Source: Acidovorax kalamii | Lineage (GTDB): Bacteria > Pseudomonadota > Gammaproteobacteria > Burkholderiales > Burkholderiaceae_C | NCBI RefSeq assembly: GCF_002245625.1 | Contig: NZ_NOIG01000006.1 | Coordinates: 62,001-126,000 of the forward strand | Reading direction: 5' to 3' | DNA length: 64,000 nt | Shown here: positions 8,994-18,871 of the stretch, piece after piece | Numbering within the stretch: position 1 is the first letter of the stretch | How the letters are laid out: the number at the start of each line of letters is the position of its first letter | The notes under the pieces: generated by a model | Databases searched by the model: none | Told to the model about the DNA's origin: nothing | What the model saw: the letters and a program-made list of their open reading frames with translations, nothing else | Made by a program: the position numbers and the translations under genes

Positions 8994-10337
8994 TTACTTG
9001 CGCTGCAAAAAGTCCACGGCCAGGGCAGCCAGGCTGCGAGCCCCATTGGGCAACTGGTCCTCGTCGATGTCGAACAGCGCAGAGTGGTTGGGCGGGGCCT
9101 TGGCAAATTCCTTGCCCTTGGGTGGCGCGCCCAGGAAGTAGAAGAAGCCGGGAACGACCTTCTGGAACTCCGAGAAGTCCTCGGAGCCCGCCACCTTGGG
9201 GATCACCATGGTCTTGCCGCCCATGGCCAGGTTCAGCGCGGGCAACGAGGCCTGCGTGAGCTGCGCAGGGTTCGTGGTCACGGGGTAGGCCACGGGGCCA
9301 AAACGCACGCTGGCCTTGGCGCCGCTGGCGGCAGCGATCGACTCGGCCGTGGTGGTGATGCGCTTGAGGGCCTCCTGGCGCATGTCTTCGTCAAAGGTGC
9401 GTAGCGTGCCCATCATCTCCACCTTGTCGGGGATGATGTTGTAGCGGGTGCCGCCTTGGATCTGGCCGATGGTGACCACGGCCGGTTCCTGGCTGATGTT
9501 GAGCTGGCGGCTCACCACGGTCTGCAGGCCCATCACCACCTGGCTGGCGGCCACGATGGGGTCGATGGTGGCCCAGGGTGAGGAGCCATGGCCCCCGCGC
9601 CCTTCCACATGAATGGTGATGTTGTCCGACCCGGCCATCAGCGGGCCGCTGCGGTAGCCCACCACACCGCCAGGCAGGTTGGAGGTGATGTGCAGGCCGT
9701 AGATGGCCTGCACATCCTTGAGCGCACCGGCTTCGATCATGGCCTTGGCGCCGAAGCTGGGCACCTTGCCGTTGGCGTCGGGCTCCACCGGCGCGCCCTC
9801 TTCGGCAGGCTGGAAGATGAACTTGACGGTGCCGGGCAGCTGGGCCTTCATGCCCGCCAGCACCTCGGCCGCGCCCATCAGCATGGCGGTGTGGGCGTCG
9901 TGGCCGCAGGCGTGCATCACGGGCACCTCCTTGCCCAGGTAGTTGGCCTTGGCCTTGCTCGCAAAGGGCAGGCCGGTGTTCTCCAGCACGGGCAGTGCGT
10001 CCATGTCGGCGCGCAGGGCCACCACCTTGCCCGGCAGGCCGCCCTTGAGCGTGCCCACCACGCCGGTGCCGCCCACGCCGGTCTGCACCTCCATGCCCAG
10101 CTTCTTCAGGTGCTCGGCCACGAGCTTGGCGGTGCGCACCTCCTGGCCCGAGAGTTCGGGGTGGGCATGGATGTCGCGGCGCCAGTTGACCATCTTGGGC
10201 GCCACGGCGTTCACGGCGGCGTCGATGGCCTGCAGGCCGGCGGCATCCAGCGCCTGGGCCTGGGCCGAAGAGACAAAAGTCAGCCCGCAGGCGACGAGGC
10301 CGGCGGCAATCGCGATGGCAGAGAGGGGTTTGTGCAT
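8994..10337 (-). CDS. Exported M20 amidohydrolase (hippurate hydrolase-like)
   Basis: A 447-aa M20/M40-type metallo-amidohydrolase with a clear signal peptide (MHKPLSAIAIAAGLVACG... ending SSAQA), so it acts in the periplasm. Metal-site motifs are visible: ALRADMDALPV, MHACGHDAHTAML and FQPAEEGAP. These enzymes cleave N-acyl amino acids or similar amides. The start at 10337 was chosen because it begins the signal peptide; a longer frame to 10397 has no conserved features. It is convergent with the transporter gene on its 3' side and divergent from a GlxA-type regulator, which may control it. Substrate unknown. Confidence 0.85.
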   Translation of the reverse strand: MHKPLSAIAIAAGLVACGLTFVSSAQAQALDAAGLQAIDAAVNAVAPKMVNWRRDIHAHPELSGQEVRTAKLVAEHLKKLGMEVQTGVGGTGVVGTLKGGLPGKVVALRADMDALPVLENTGLPFASKAKANYLGKEVPVMHACGHDAHTAMLMGAAEVLAGMKAQLPGTVKFIFQPAEEGAPVEPDANGKVPSFGAKAMIEAGALKDVQAIYGLHITSNLPGGVVGYRSGPLMAGSDNITIHVEGRGGHGSSPWATIDPIVAASQVVMGLQTVVSRQLNISQEPAVVTIGQIQGGTRYNIIPDKVEMMGTLRTFDEDMRQEALKRITTTAESIAAASGAKASVRFGPVAYPVTTNPAQLTQASLPALNLAMGGKTMVIPKVAGSEDFSEFQKVVPGFFYFLGAPPKGKEFAKAPPNHSALFDIDEDQLPNGARSLAALAVDFLQRK

Positions 10338-10463
10338 GGGCAGATCCGTAGGGAGTGAACAGCCACGAGGGCCTGGGTGGGGAAGCGAAAAGCACATTCA
10401 TGCTAAAAGCGCACACCACCTTCATGACAAGCGAAAATCGCCATCCACAGAGCCAATATCGCC

Positions 10464-11543
10464 ATGCCACCGTCACCTTTGTCCTTGCCTGCAGCGCCGC
10501 CCAAGCCCCCGGTGTTCCGCGTGGACATCCCGCTGCTGCCCGAGTCGGCCGTGGGCAGTGCCCTGCAACTCATCGACCTGCTGCGCGGCGCCAACCTGCT
10601 GGCCAGCCTGCGGCTGGGGGCGCAGGCGCCCCGCCTGGCCTGGCGCCTGCTGGACGCCGAGGGCCTGCCGCTGGCACCCCTGCCCGGCCCCCTGGCGGCC
10701 TACGTGACCCCGGACGATGGCACAGTGGCCCCAGCGCCCGCCCAGGCACTGCTGATCCCGTCCTTCCACGCGCCCGACATCCCGGCCATCCGCGCCGTGG
10801 CGGCCCGGCACCAGGCGTTGTCCCGCCAGCTGGGCATTGCGCTGGACGCGGGACAGAAGCTGCTCACCGTGGGCAACGGCGCCTGGCTGGCCGCACAGAG
10901 CGGGCGGCTGAACGGGCGGCAGGCCTGCCTGCCCTGGTTCTACATCGCAGGGTTCGAACGGGACTTCCCGGGCATTGGCCACAGCCTGGGCCAGGACCTG
11001 TCGGACGATGGCCCCTGGCTGAGCTGCGCGCTGCCCAGCAACGTGAACCTGCTGGCCATTGCCCTGGTGCGCCAGGCGCTGGGGCCGGAGCTGGCCGCCG
11101 CCTGCGAGACCGTGATGGCCCCCGACCACCAGCGCGCCCGCGCGGCGCTGCAGGCCAATGCGCAGCAGCACATCCCCGCCACGCGCGACAGCACACTCGC
11201 CCGCGCCATTGCCTGGATGGAGGCACACCTGGACCAGCCTTACTCGCTGGACCGGCTGGCCGAGGCAGCATCGGTGAGCACCCGCACCCTGCTGCGGCAT
11301 TTTCAGCAGGAGCTGTCGCAGTCGCCGCTGGACCACCTGCACAGCCTGCGCTGCGCACGCGCCAAGGTGCTGCTGGAGGTGACGCTGGAGAGCGTGCCCA
11401 GCATCGCGGTCGCCTGCGGATATGCCGACCCGGCGGCGTTCCGGCGCATCTTTGTGCGCTACACCGGCATGGCACCGGCCGAGTACCGCAAGCGCCATGC
11501 GCTGCGTGCGCCACGGCGGCGCTGGCGGGTGGAAGTGAAGTAG
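10464..11543 (+). CDS. GlxA-family AraC-type transcriptional regulator
   Basis: A 359-aa regulator. The N-terminal half is a DJ-1/PfpI-like ligand domain (VDIPLLPESAVGSALQLIDLLRGANLL onward). The C-terminal about 100 residues hold two AraC helix-turn-helix units, with LDRLAEAASVSTRTLLRHFQ and VPSIAVACGYADPAAFRRIF. GlxA-type proteins often control amino-acid or amine catabolic genes. It diverges from the M20 amidohydrolase, with 126 bp between the starts, making that gene the likely target. The effector cannot be inferred. Confidence 0.87.
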   Translation: MPPSPLSLPAAPPKPPVFRVDIPLLPESAVGSALQLIDLLRGANLLASLRLGAQAPRLAWRLLDAEGLPLAPLPGPLAAYVTPDDGTVAPAPAQALLIPSFHAPDIPAIRAVAARHQALSRQLGIALDAGQKLLTVGNGAWLAAQSGRLNGRQACLPWFYIAGFERDFPGIGHSLGQDLSDDGPWLSCALPSNVNLLAIALVRQALGPELAAACETVMAPDHQRARAALQANAQQHIPATRDSTLARAIAWMEAHLDQPYSLDRLAEAASVSTRTLLRHFQQELSQSPLDHLHSLRCARAKVLLEVTLESVPSIAVACGYADPAAFRRIFVRYTGMAPAEYRKRHALRAPRRRWRVEVK

Positions 11544-11574
11544 CGGTCCGGTCGCAATACCTACTGCGCGCGGC

Positions 11575-13146
11575 TCAGCGCAGCGCGTTGCCCGCAGGCA
11601 GGCGGAACGCCTCCACCAGCTCAGCCAGCTGCTGCGCCTGCACGCGCAGGCCCTGGGCGGCGGCGGAGGACTCCTCCACCAGCGCGGCGTTCTGCTGCGT
11701 CATCTGGTCGAGTTGCGAGACGGCCTCGCCCACCTGGCTCAGGCCCGTGGTCTGCTCGCGGGCGGCGGTGCTGATCTCGCCAATGATGGTGGCCACCTGC
11801 TGCACCGACTGGACGATCTCGCCCATGGTGCTGCCTGCCGCGTGGACCAGTTGCGTGCCCTCGTCCACCTGCCGCACGCTGTCGCTGATCAGGCCCCCAA
11901 TCTCCTTGGCCGCCGTGGCCGAGCGCTGGGCCAGGCTGCGCACCTCGCCCGCCACCACCGCAAAGCCCCGGCCCTGCTCGCCTGCGCGCGCGGCCTCGAC
12001 GGCAGCGTTCAGCGCCAGGATGTTGGTCTGGAACGCAATGCCGTCGATCACGCTGGTGATATCGGCAATGCGACGCGAAGACAGCGCAATGCCATCCATG
12101 GTGCCCACCACGCGGTCCACGGCCTCACGCCCACGCTGGGCAACGCTGCTGGCACCGGTGGCCAGGGTGCTGGCCTGCGCTGCAGCGTCGGCGCTGTGGC
12201 GCACGGTGGCCAGCAGTTCTTCCATGCTGGCGGCGATTTCTTCGAGGTTGGAGGCGGTGTGTTCAGTGCGGGCCGACAAGTCGCTGTTGCCCGCCGCAAT
12301 CTCGCTGCTCGCGCCCGCCACCGAGGTGCTGGCCTGGCGCATGCCCACCACCAGCCCTGCCAGGCGGGCCTGCATGCCGCCCAGGCGTGACAGCAAGGCC
12401 TGCAGCTCGTCGCGGTTGCCCGTGCTCAAGGCGGGGATGGCCGAGGTGAGGTCACCGTCGGCAATGCGGTCCGTCACCTCGGATGCCTGGGCGAGCGGCT
12501 GCAGAATGGAACGCGACAGCCACCATGCGCAGGCCAGGCTCAGCAACAACCCCACCACCGAGCCCGCTGCCAGCAGCGTGATGCCCTGGCGTTCGCTGCT
12601 GGCGGCGGCCTCGCGGGCCTGGGCCACGCGCTGGCGCTGGTACTCGGCCAGCTTGTTCACGGCCGCTGCATAGGCATCGGCTGCCGGACGCAGCTGGTTG
12701 GCCACAGCGTCTGCAGGCAGTGCCTCGCCCGCCTTGCGGCGCTTGACCAGGTCATCGCGCACCGCGCGAAAACCGTTTCCCGCCTTGTCGATGGCGTCGA
12801 ACAGCGCTTGGGATTCGGGGTCTGCCGCCAGTTCGTCCAGGCGCTTGCGCACTTCGGACGACCGTGCCGAGGTGGTCTTGCGGTCGGCGTCGATGCGCGC
12901 TGCATAGGCGGGGTTGTTGTCGATCTCCAGCAGCGTCTCGGCGCGGGCAGAACTGAGCACAACGATGGCGTGAAGCTCCCGCGCCAGCAAAGCGCGCTCG
13001 GACGATGCGCCGCCCAGGTCGTCGGCAATGTCCTGCAACCCTGCCAGCCGCCAGATGCCAACGGCCGCCGAAAGCGACATGACAAGACACACAACACCAA
13101 AGGCCAGGGCCAGACGAACCGCAACACGTGCGTGGGAGATGGACAT
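11575..13146 (-). CDS. Methyl-accepting chemotaxis protein
   Basis: A 523-aa receptor. It has an N-terminal transmembrane helix ([23 protein letters not shown]), a four-helix-bundle type periplasmic domain of about 150 residues, and a second membrane helix ([23 protein letters not shown]). A HAMP domain and a long cytoplasmic coiled coil follow, containing the conserved hairpin tip [37 protein letters not shown]. It signals to CheA/CheW. There is no C-terminal CheR-binding pentapeptide. The start at 13146 precedes the first membrane helix; the open frame to 13404 is not conserved. The ligand is unknown. Confidence 0.93.
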   Translation of the reverse strand: MSISHARVAVRLALAFGVVCLVMSLSAAVGIWRLAGLQDIADDLGGASSERALLARELHAIVVLSSARAETLLEIDNNPAYAARIDADRKTTSARSSEVRKRLDELAADPESQALFDAIDKAGNGFRAVRDDLVKRRKAGEALPADAVANQLRPAADAYAAAVNKLAEYQRQRVAQAREAAASSERQGITLLAAGSVVGLLLSLACAWWLSRSILQPLAQASEVTDRIADGDLTSAIPALSTGNRDELQALLSRLGGMQARLAGLVVGMRQASTSVAGASSEIAAGNSDLSARTEHTASNLEEIAASMEELLATVRHSADAAAQASTLATGASSVAQRGREAVDRVVGTMDGIALSSRRIADITSVIDGIAFQTNILALNAAVEAARAGEQGRGFAVVAGEVRSLAQRSATAAKEIGGLISDSVRQVDEGTQLVHAAGSTMGEIVQSVQQVATIIGEISTAAREQTTGLSQVGEAVSQLDQMTQQNAALVEESSAAAQGLRVQAQQLAELVEAFRLPAGNALR

Positions 13147-13330
13147 AAGAATGGATTCCGTGGGGGGGACAAAAACACCGGGCCGAAGTCGGCCACCGGC
13201 CCCGGGGCATGCGCCGGGGCACCGCAGGCGCACACCAGCATATCGACACAAGGTGACACCCACTTGAGTTGGCAAGGTGCCAGCCACGGTGCAAGGGCCG
13301 GCGACGGCCCACACCCCCGTTGGTTGGTTG

Positions 13331-13371
13331 ACCCAAAAGGAAACCGCCGCAGGGCGCAAACCCTGCGGCGG
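13331..13371 (-). terminator. Intrinsic terminator of htpX
   Basis: Perfect 11-bp stem CCGCCGCAGGG / CCCTGCGGCGG with a 6-base loop (13344-13371). On the minus strand it is followed by a TTTCCTTTT run. It lies 45 bp past the htpX stop and upstream of the chemotaxis receptor. Confidence 0.85.
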
Positions 13372-13415
13372 TGTCTTGAGGGGCTGCGTGGGGCGAGGCC
13401 CCACCCCGTCAGCCC

Positions 13416-14294
13416 TTATTGCTGCTGCGCATTCTGCAGCGCGGCAATGCGCTCTTCGATGGGCGGGTGGGTGCTGAACAGCTTGCCAATGCCACCGGCA
13501 ATGCCCATGGCGGCCACGCTCTTGGGCAGCTCGCCGGGGTGCATGCCGCCCAGGCGGGCCAGGGCGTTGATCATGGGCTGGCGGCGGCCCATCAGCTGCG
13601 CAGCACCTGCGTCGGCGCGGAATTCGCGCTGGCGGCTGAACCAGGCCACGATGATGGCTGCGGCAAAGCCCAGCACGATGTCGAGCACGATGGTGGTCAC
13701 GTAGTAGCCGATGCCGGGGCCCGAGCTGTTTTCGTCGTTCTTGCGCAGGAAGCTGTCCACTGCGTAGCCGATGACGCGCGACAGGAACACCACAAAGGTG
13801 TTCATCACGCCCTGGATCAGCGTCATGGTGACCATGTCACCGTTGGCAATGTGCGCCACCTCGTGGCCGATGACGGCCTCGACCTCGTCACGCGTCATGC
13901 CCTGCAGCAGGCCCGTGGACACGGCCACCAGCGCGGAGTTCTTGAACGCGCCCGTGGCAAAGGCATTCGGGTCGCCTTCAAAGATGCCGACTTCGGGCAT
14001 GCCGATGCCCGCCTTGTCGGCAAACTTGCGCACGGTCTCGACGATCCAGCGCTCGTCGGGCGAGCCGGAGCCGTCGATCACGCGCACGCCCGAGGTCCAC
14101 TTGGCCATGGGCTTGCTGATGAGCAGCGAGATGATCGCGCCGCCAAAACCCATGACCAGCGCGAAGCCCAGCAGCGCGCCCAGGTTCAGGCCGTTGGCCG
14201 TGAGGTAGCGGTTGACGCCCAGCAGGCTGGCCACCACCCCCAGCACGACAACGACGGCCAGGTTGGTCATCACAAATAACAGGATCCGCTTCAT
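13416..14294 (-). CDS. htpX: Membrane zinc metalloprotease HtpX
   Basis: A 292-aa M48 peptidase of the inner membrane that degrades misfolded membrane proteins. It has two N-terminal membrane helices ([26 protein letters not shown] and a second at about 35-58). The zinc motif is HEVAH ([13 protein letters not shown]) with the downstream glutamate in [12 protein letters not shown]. Two further membrane segments lie between them. The start at 14294 matches the usual HtpX N-terminus MKRI; the frame extends 10 codons further without conservation. A strong terminator follows. Confidence 0.96.
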   Translation of the reverse strand: MKRILLFVMTNLAVVVVLGVVASLLGVNRYLTANGLNLGALLGFALVMGFGGAIISLLISKPMAKWTSGVRVIDGSGSPDERWIVETVRKFADKAGIGMPEVGIFEGDPNAFATGAFKNSALVAVSTGLLQGMTRDEVEAVIGHEVAHIANGDMVTMTLIQGVMNTFVVFLSRVIGYAVDSFLRKNDENSSGPGIGYYVTTIVLDIVLGFAAAIIVAWFSRQREFRADAGAAQLMGRRQPMINALARLGGMHPGELPKSVAAMGIAGGIGKLFSTHPPIEERIAALQNAQQQ

Positions 14295-14478
14295 GGCTTG
14301 AATTCTCCGTGGGGTAAACAACAACAGGTGTTTGCTGGCTTAGATGGGGGCCGGCGGCCGCTCTTCAAGCGCCGCCCCCTGTGTGGGAACGGCACCCGCC
14401 CTCTGGCCGCGATTGCATCGCGCTATGGTAGGTGCAAACCTGCATGCGCCCCTTATCACACAAGCCTTGACGGGAATT
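14295..14478. other. Non-coding region upstream of htpX
   Basis: Together with the adjacent element at 14479-14600 this makes a 306-bp gap between htpX and DUF3025. This part should hold the htpX promoter. I see no convincing ORF, and no sigma-32 type promoter that I would defend by eye. Confidence 0.4.
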
Positions 14479-14600
14479 AGCGCGGCTCACAAAACGCTTC
14501 TGGCGTCGTTGCCGCGTCTTGTCGTACTGCCCGTACTGCCCGTACTGCCTGCGACACAGCGCCTGGCCAGAACCGCTTCGCTGAGTCTTGTTAGCCGCTC
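14479..14600 (-). repeat. Long imperfect palindrome with a 9-bp tandem repeat (element R4)
   Basis: The element starts at the base after the DUF3025 stop codon. Its two ends are imperfect inverted repeats: AGCGCGGCTCAC...TTCTGGC on the left and GCCAGAACCGC...TTAGCCGCT on the right. The centre contains CGTACTGCC repeated three times without gaps at 14523-14549. The structure resembles other GC-rich stem-loop repeats found between genes in this group. Only one copy is in the window. Confidence 0.6.
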
Positions 14601-15371
14601 CTAGGCCCCTGTCGCTGCGCGGGGTGGCCGGAACACCTGGGCGTCGGCATAAAAACCTGGCGCCTCATTGGCGGGCCACCAGCCGGGCACGCCCAGCACG
14701 GGCAGCGGCGAGAAAGGTTTGGCAGCCCAGGGCTGGGGCTGGATCTCCTGCGCCAGCCAGGCATCCAGATTTGCTATTGATTCAATAGCTACCGGGGCTG
14801 TATAGACGTGCGCAACCATGGGTTTTCGGGGCGCAACCAGCTTCTCCATCAGCGCATGGCCTACCAACACCAGCCGGGCCTGGGCCCAGAGCGGGCGCAG
14901 GTCGATGAACAGCCGCTGCCAGTCGCGCGAGTGCAGCGCCTGCCACAGCGCGTCGGGCGCCTGCAGCAGCGCACCGTTTTCATCAAACACCGTGAGCGCA
15001 TCGCGCAGCGGCCCGCGCACGGCCTGTACACCGTCGGCGGCGATGGCCTGGGCCTGCAGCTGGTTCAGGCGGCCCTTGGTGCGCGGAAACTGGTGCCACA
15101 CCAGGCCGTTGAAGAAGTCGTGCAGGTTGTCGCGTGTGGGCACGCGGCGGGTGTCCCAGATGTACTGCTCGTAGGCCGTGCCTTCGGGCAGCTCGGACTG
15201 AGGCACAAAACCCACTGGCAACGCTGGCGGCGCTGCGACCTGCAAGGCCCGGTGCACGGCAGGATCGTGCTGCAGCTGCTGCGCCACGGGCTGGCCCAGG
15301 GTGCGCCACGGCGCCAGCCAGGGGGCGCTCCAGTCGATGGCGTCGAAGGCTTCGCTTACACCAGCCGCCAC
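14601..15371 (-). CDS. DUF3025 domain protein
   Basis: A 256-aa protein of unknown function. The DUF3025 hallmarks are present: a [26 protein letters not shown] region around residues 65-92, WHQFPRTK directly after it, and [25 protein letters not shown] in the middle. No signal peptide or membrane helix is seen. Its start overlaps the end of pyrC by 16 bp on the same strand, so expression is probably coupled to pyrC. Residues about 193-201 are encoded by a partial R1 repeat. Function cannot be assigned. Confidence 0.8.
   Translation of the reverse strand: MAAGVSEAFDAIDWSAPWLAPWRTLGQPVAQQLQHDPAVHRALQVAAPPALPVGFVPQSELPEGTAYEQYIWDTRRVPTRDNLHDFFNGLVWHQFPRTKGRLNQLQAQAIAADGVQAVRGPLRDALTVFDENGALLQAPDALWQALHSRDWQRLFIDLRPLWAQARLVLVGHALMEKLVAPRKPMVAHVYTAPVAIESIANLDAWLAQEIQPQPWAAKPFSPLPVLGVPGWWPANEAPGFYADAQVFRPPRAATGA
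14767..14791 (-). repeat. Partial hairpin repeat R1, copy 3, inside DUF3025
   Basis: GCTATTGATTCAATAGC is a perfect 7-bp dyad with a 3-base loop. It matches the outer part of R1 copies 2 and 9. It lies within the DUF3025 coding region and encodes about 8 residues (IESIAN). The inner GCGCTT part is missing, so this is a fragment or chance similarity. Confidence 0.4.
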
Positions 15372-16423
15372 GGCAGGGCTTCACCGGCACGCAGGGGCTT
15401 GAGTTCGGCTTCGCCAAACGCAAAGCTGTCGGGCGGTGTCCACGACTCGCGGCGCAGGGTGATGGTGCCGGTGTTGCGCGGCAGGCTGTAGAAGTCAGGG
15501 CCGTGGAAGCTGGCAAAGCCTTCGAGCTTGTCGAGTGCACCGGCGTTGTCGAACGCCTCGGCATACATCTCGATGGCCGCGTGGGCCGTGTAGCAGCCCG
15601 CGCAGCCGCTGGCGTGCTCCTTGAGGTGCGCCGGGTGCGGTGCGCTGTCGGTGCCCAGGAAGAACTTGCTGCTGCCGCTGGTGGCGGCCTGCACCAGGGC
15701 CACGCGGTGGGTTTCGCGCTTGAGCACCGGCAGGCAGTAGTAGTGCGGGCGCACGCCGCCCACAAAGATGGCATTGCGGTTGTACAGCAGGTGGTGCGCG
15801 GTGATGGTGGCGGCGGTGAAGCGGTCGGCGTCTGCCACGTAGTCGGCCGCGTCCTTGGTGGTGATGTGCTCGAAGACGATCTTCAGCTCGGGGAAGTCGC
15901 GGCGCAGCGGGATGAGCTGCTGCTCGATGAACACGGCCTCGCGGTCGAACAGGTCGATGTCGCTGCTGGTCACCTCGCCGTGCACCAGCAGCAGCATCCC
16001 TGCCTTCTGCATGGCTTCGAGCGTCTTGTAGGTCTTGCGCAGGTCGGTCACGCCCGCATCGCTGTTGGTGGTGGCGCCGGCGGGGTAGAGCTTGCAGGCC
16101 ACCACGCCCGCGTCCTTGGCGCGCGCGATCTCGTCGGCGGGCAGGTTGTCGGTGAGGTACAGCGTCATCAGCGGCTCGAAGCTCAGGCCTGCGGGCACGG
16201 CGGCCAGGATGCGCTGCTTGTAGGCCAGCGCCTGCTCCGCCGTGGTGACTGGCGGGCGCAGGTTGGGCATGATGATCGCGCGGCCGAACTGGGCGGCGGT
16301 GTGGGGCACCACCGTGTGCAGTGGCTCCCCGTCGCGCACGTGCAGGTGCCAGTCGTCGGGGCGGGTGATGGTGAGGGTGGTGGGCGCGGTGGGGGTGTGG
16401 AGTGCGGCTGTCATGGGCGACAT
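15356..16423 (-). CDS. pyrC: Dihydroorotase
   Basis: A 355-aa class II dihydroorotase, the third step of pyrimidine synthesis (carbamoyl-aspartate to dihydroorotate). The metal-binding HxH is in [13 protein letters not shown] (about residues 26-28). The carbamylated lysine is in [19 protein letters not shown], and later metal ligands are in LLLVHGE and [15 protein letters not shown] holds the catalytic aspartate. Two start codons (16423 and 16414) are equally plausible. An R1 repeat lies just upstream. DUF3025 begins within its 3' end. Confidence 0.95.
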   Translation of the reverse strand: MSPMTAALHTPTAPTTLTITRPDDWHLHVRDGEPLHTVVPHTAAQFGRAIIMPNLRPPVTTAEQALAYKQRILAAVPAGLSFEPLMTLYLTDNLPADEIARAKDAGVVACKLYPAGATTNSDAGVTDLRKTYKTLEAMQKAGMLLLVHGEVTSSDIDLFDREAVFIEQQLIPLRRDFPELKIVFEHITTKDAADYVADADRFTAATITAHHLLYNRNAIFVGGVRPHYYCLPVLKRETHRVALVQAATSGSSKFFLGTDSAPHPAHLKEHASGCAGCYTAHAAIEMYAEAFDNAGALDKLEGFASFHGPDFYSLPRNTGTITLRRESWTPPDSFAFGEAELKPLRAGEALPWRLV

Positions 16424-16446
16424 TGTCCCATTGGCATGATTACTAT

Positions 16447-16497
16447 TATTTTTATAGCTATCAGCGCTTATCCATTGCGCGGAGACAGCCAAAAACA
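16447..16497 (+). repeat. Dispersed hairpin repeat R1, copy 4
   Basis: ATAGCTATCAGCGCTTATCC, then ATTGCGCGGAGACAGCC and an A-rich end. It lies in the gap between pyrC and the Bug protein, about 25 bp upstream of the pyrC start. Confidence 0.7.
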
Positions 16498-16520
16498 CTC
16501 ATATTCCTGCGGCCCGCACC

Positions 16521-17513
16521 TTATTCGGCGGTGATGCCCGCCTTGCGCACCACCTCGCCAAACTTCACCAGGCGCTCGGACATCATCTTCTCAAACGCGG
16601 CGGGGGTCATCTCTTCGGGCGGGATCACACCGCGCTCCTTGAGGTTGGCCAGCATGGCGGGCGAAGTGGCGACCTCACGCACGGCCTTGTACAGGGTCTG
16701 CACCACCGCATCGGGCGTGCCGCCGGGCGCGGCCAGGCCGATCCAGGAGGTGAGGTTGAGCTGGGGGTAGCCCACTTCGGCCAGGGTTGGCACATCGGGC
16801 AGCTGGGGCAGGCGCTGGTCGTTGGCCAGGGCCAGCGCACGCACCTTGCCCGCCTGGATGTGCGGCAGCATGATGACCAGGTTGTCGAGGATGAACTGCA
16901 CCTCGTTGCCCAGCACCGCCGTGATCAGCGGCGTGCCGCCCCGGTAGGGGATGTGAGTGGTGAAGGCGCCGGTGGCGGCCTTGAGCATTTCCACGTTCAG
17001 CTGGCCCATGCTGCCCACGCCGCCACTGCCGTAGTTGAGCTTGCCGGGGTTCTTCTTGGCGTAGTCGATGAATTCCTTGAAGGTCTTGAACGGCAGGCTG
17101 CTGTGTACCACCAGCGCATTGGGCAGGCGGCCCAGGATGGCGATGTTTTCAAAATCCTTGACCGGGTCGTAGCCCACCTTGGGCTGCGTGAGCGGGTTGG
17201 CCAGGTGGCTGCTTTGCGACGACACGACCAGCGTGTAGCCGTCGGCCTTGGCGCGCGCCACATACTGCGCGCCCACCGAGCCGCCCGCGCCCGCGCGGTT
17301 CTCCACCACGATGGGCACGCCCAGCAGCTTGGACAGCGGCTCGGAATACTGGCGCGCCATGATGTCCACCGACCCGCCGGGCGGGAACGGCACCACCAGC
17401 GTGATGGGGCGCGAGGGGAATTTATCTTGCGCCAGGGCGGGCAAAGCGGCCAGGCCTGCAAGGCCCAGGCCGGTGGAGAGAAGACTGCGGCGGGAAGTGG
17501 TGTTCATGGCCAT
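16521..17513 (-). CDS. Bug/TctC-family extracytoplasmic binding protein
   Basis: A 330-aa periplasmic binding protein of the tripartite tricarboxylate family, very numerous in Burkholderiales. It has a twin-arginine-like start (SRRSLLSTGLGLAGLAALPALA), and the mature part begins QDKFPSRPITLVVPFPPGGSVDIMAR, the family hallmark. NRAGAGGSVGAQYVARAKADGYT follows. No TctA/TctB membrane genes are nearby, so it is an orphan. It sits 63 bp downstream of an M20 peptidase on the same strand. The ligand may be the M20 substrate or product (inference). The start may be 17507 instead. Confidence 0.9.
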   Translation of the reverse strand: MAMNTTSRRSLLSTGLGLAGLAALPALAQDKFPSRPITLVVPFPPGGSVDIMARQYSEPLSKLLGVPIVVENRAGAGGSVGAQYVARAKADGYTLVVSSQSSHLANPLTQPKVGYDPVKDFENIAILGRLPNALVVHSSLPFKTFKEFIDYAKKNPGKLNYGSGGVGSMGQLNVEMLKAATGAFTTHIPYRGGTPLITAVLGNEVQFILDNLVIMLPHIQAGKVRALALANDQRLPQLPDVPTLAEVGYPQLNLTSWIGLAAPGGTPDAVVQTLYKAVREVATSPAMLANLKERGVIPPEEMTPAAFEKMMSERLVKFGEVVRKAGITAE

Positions 17514-17576
17514 CGAAAAGCTCAAAAAAACAGAAGAACAGGAGAACAGAAGAAGATTGCAAAAGGGCCAAGCCGC

Positions 17577-18767
17577 TCAGGGGTGTCCCAGCACGGCCAG
17601 CGCCACGGCCTGTGCGCGGGGCACGAAGGTGCTCAGCTCACAGTACTCACGCTCGGTGTGCGGGTGGCCGCCGACGGGGCCCGTGGCGCACAGCGTGGGC
17701 ACGCCCACCGAGGCCGTGAGGCCGCTGTCGGCCGCGCCGCCGGTGAACTCGCCCTGCACCTCAAAGCCCAGCGCACTTGCGCCCTGCTGGTAGAGCGCCA
17801 GCAGGTAGTCGGGCGTGGGCTTCATGGGCAGGGTGCGGCGCGCGGTGGTGATGCGGCCCTGGGTGCGGGGCACGGATGCTTCCTCGACGATGGCGCGCAC
17901 GCGCTCCAGCAGTGCATCGGGGTCGGTGTCGGCGGTAAAGCGCAGGTCCACCTCGGCCTTGGCATGCGGGGCGACCATGTTGGGCACGATGCCGCCCTGC
18001 ACCACGCCCACGTTGCAGGTCACGCCCGTGGCCGGGTCGGTGAGCGCGTGCAGTGCCAGCGTCTTGCGCGCCAGGGCTTCGATGGCGCTGGCGCCTGCGG
18101 CGTGGTTGATGCCTGCGTGCGCGGCCACTCCCGTCACTTCGAACTCCACCACCATCGAGCCCTTGCGGCTGGTGACCACGTTGCCGCTCACGCGGCCGGG
18201 CTCGGCATTGAACACGGCACGGGCGCCGCGCACCTTGTCCATGATGAGGTCGCGCGTGGCGGGCGAGCCGATCTCTTCGTCGCACGAGAAGAACAGGTGC
18301 AGCGGCGCAGCCAGGCCGCCACAGCGCGCAAAGGCCTCGGCCACAAACACGTTGAGCACCAGGCCGGACTTCATGTCGGCCACGCCGGGGCCGTAGGCGC
18401 GTCCGTCTTCCACGCGGAAGGGGCGGCGCGCCACCGTGCCAGCGGGGTAGACCGTGTCCATGTGGCCCATGAGGATGATCGGCGCACCCTTGCCTGCCGC
18501 CTCGTCCGGGGTGACCTGGGCGTGCAGCAGCACGCCGTAGCCGGGCACAGGCTCGAACTGCACGGGCACGCCCGCGGCCCGCAGGCGCTCGGCCAGCGCA
18601 TGGGCCACAGCGGTCACACCCGCTTCGTCGCGGCTGCCGCTGTCGATGTTGACCACTTTTTGCAACAGGTCTTGCATGGCCTGCCCCTGGCCCGTCAGCC
18701 AGGCCAGTGCCGGGGCGGTTGGGGCAGATGGCGCCTGGGACGCCGTGTTTTCAAGCGTTTCGTGCAT
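17577..18767 (-). CDS. M20 family metallopeptidase (glutamate carboxypeptidase-like)
   Basis: A 396-aa zinc peptidase close to the carboxypeptidase G2 group. Metal-site motifs are ILMGHMDTVYPAGT (His and bridging context), GVADMKSG (bridging Asp) and FSCDEEIGS (catalytic Glu pair). A dimerisation domain lies between about 190 and 310. No signal peptide is visible, so it is cytosolic. It diverges from an RpiR regulator (100 bp apart) and precedes a Bug binding protein. Together they suggest a regulated uptake-and-cleavage unit for a folate-like or N-acyl amino-acid substrate; the substrate is inference. Confidence 0.85.
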   Translation of the reverse strand: MHETLENTASQAPSAPTAPALAWLTGQGQAMQDLLQKVVNIDSGSRDEAGVTAVAHALAERLRAAGVPVQFEPVPGYGVLLHAQVTPDEAAGKGAPIILMGHMDTVYPAGTVARRPFRVEDGRAYGPGVADMKSGLVLNVFVAEAFARCGGLAAPLHLFFSCDEEIGSPATRDLIMDKVRGARAVFNAEPGRVSGNVVTSRKGSMVVEFEVTGVAAHAGINHAAGASAIEALARKTLALHALTDPATGVTCNVGVVQGGIVPNMVAPHAKAEVDLRFTADTDPDALLERVRAIVEEASVPRTQGRITTARRTLPMKPTPDYLLALYQQGASALGFEVQGEFTGGAADSGLTASVGVPTLCATGPVGGHPHTEREYCELSTFVPRAQAVALAVLGHP

Positions 18768-18851
18768 GTTTGTCCTTGGGTCACACCCCGGGCCGGGGCA
18801 CAATTTGCGCCGCAGTGTTGCACGCGTTTCGGCTGTTTGCAATACATTTTT

Positions 18852-18871
18852 CATAAATGAGACATAAATGA
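18852..18871 (+). promoter_or_regulatory. Direct repeat at the RpiR start, possible operator
   Basis: CATAAATGA occurs twice, at 18852-18860 and 18863-18871, spaced by 2 bases. The second copy covers the RpiR start codon at 18868. TTTCAT and ATGAAA also face each other around the pair. An AT-rich site like this in GC-rich DNA between divergent genes fits autoregulation. Confidence 0.45.

Noticed and set aside
10355-12673. A 772-codon open frame on the plus strand
   Set aside because: It runs across the GlxA-type regulator in another frame and then antisense to the chemotaxis receptor. No conserved segment.
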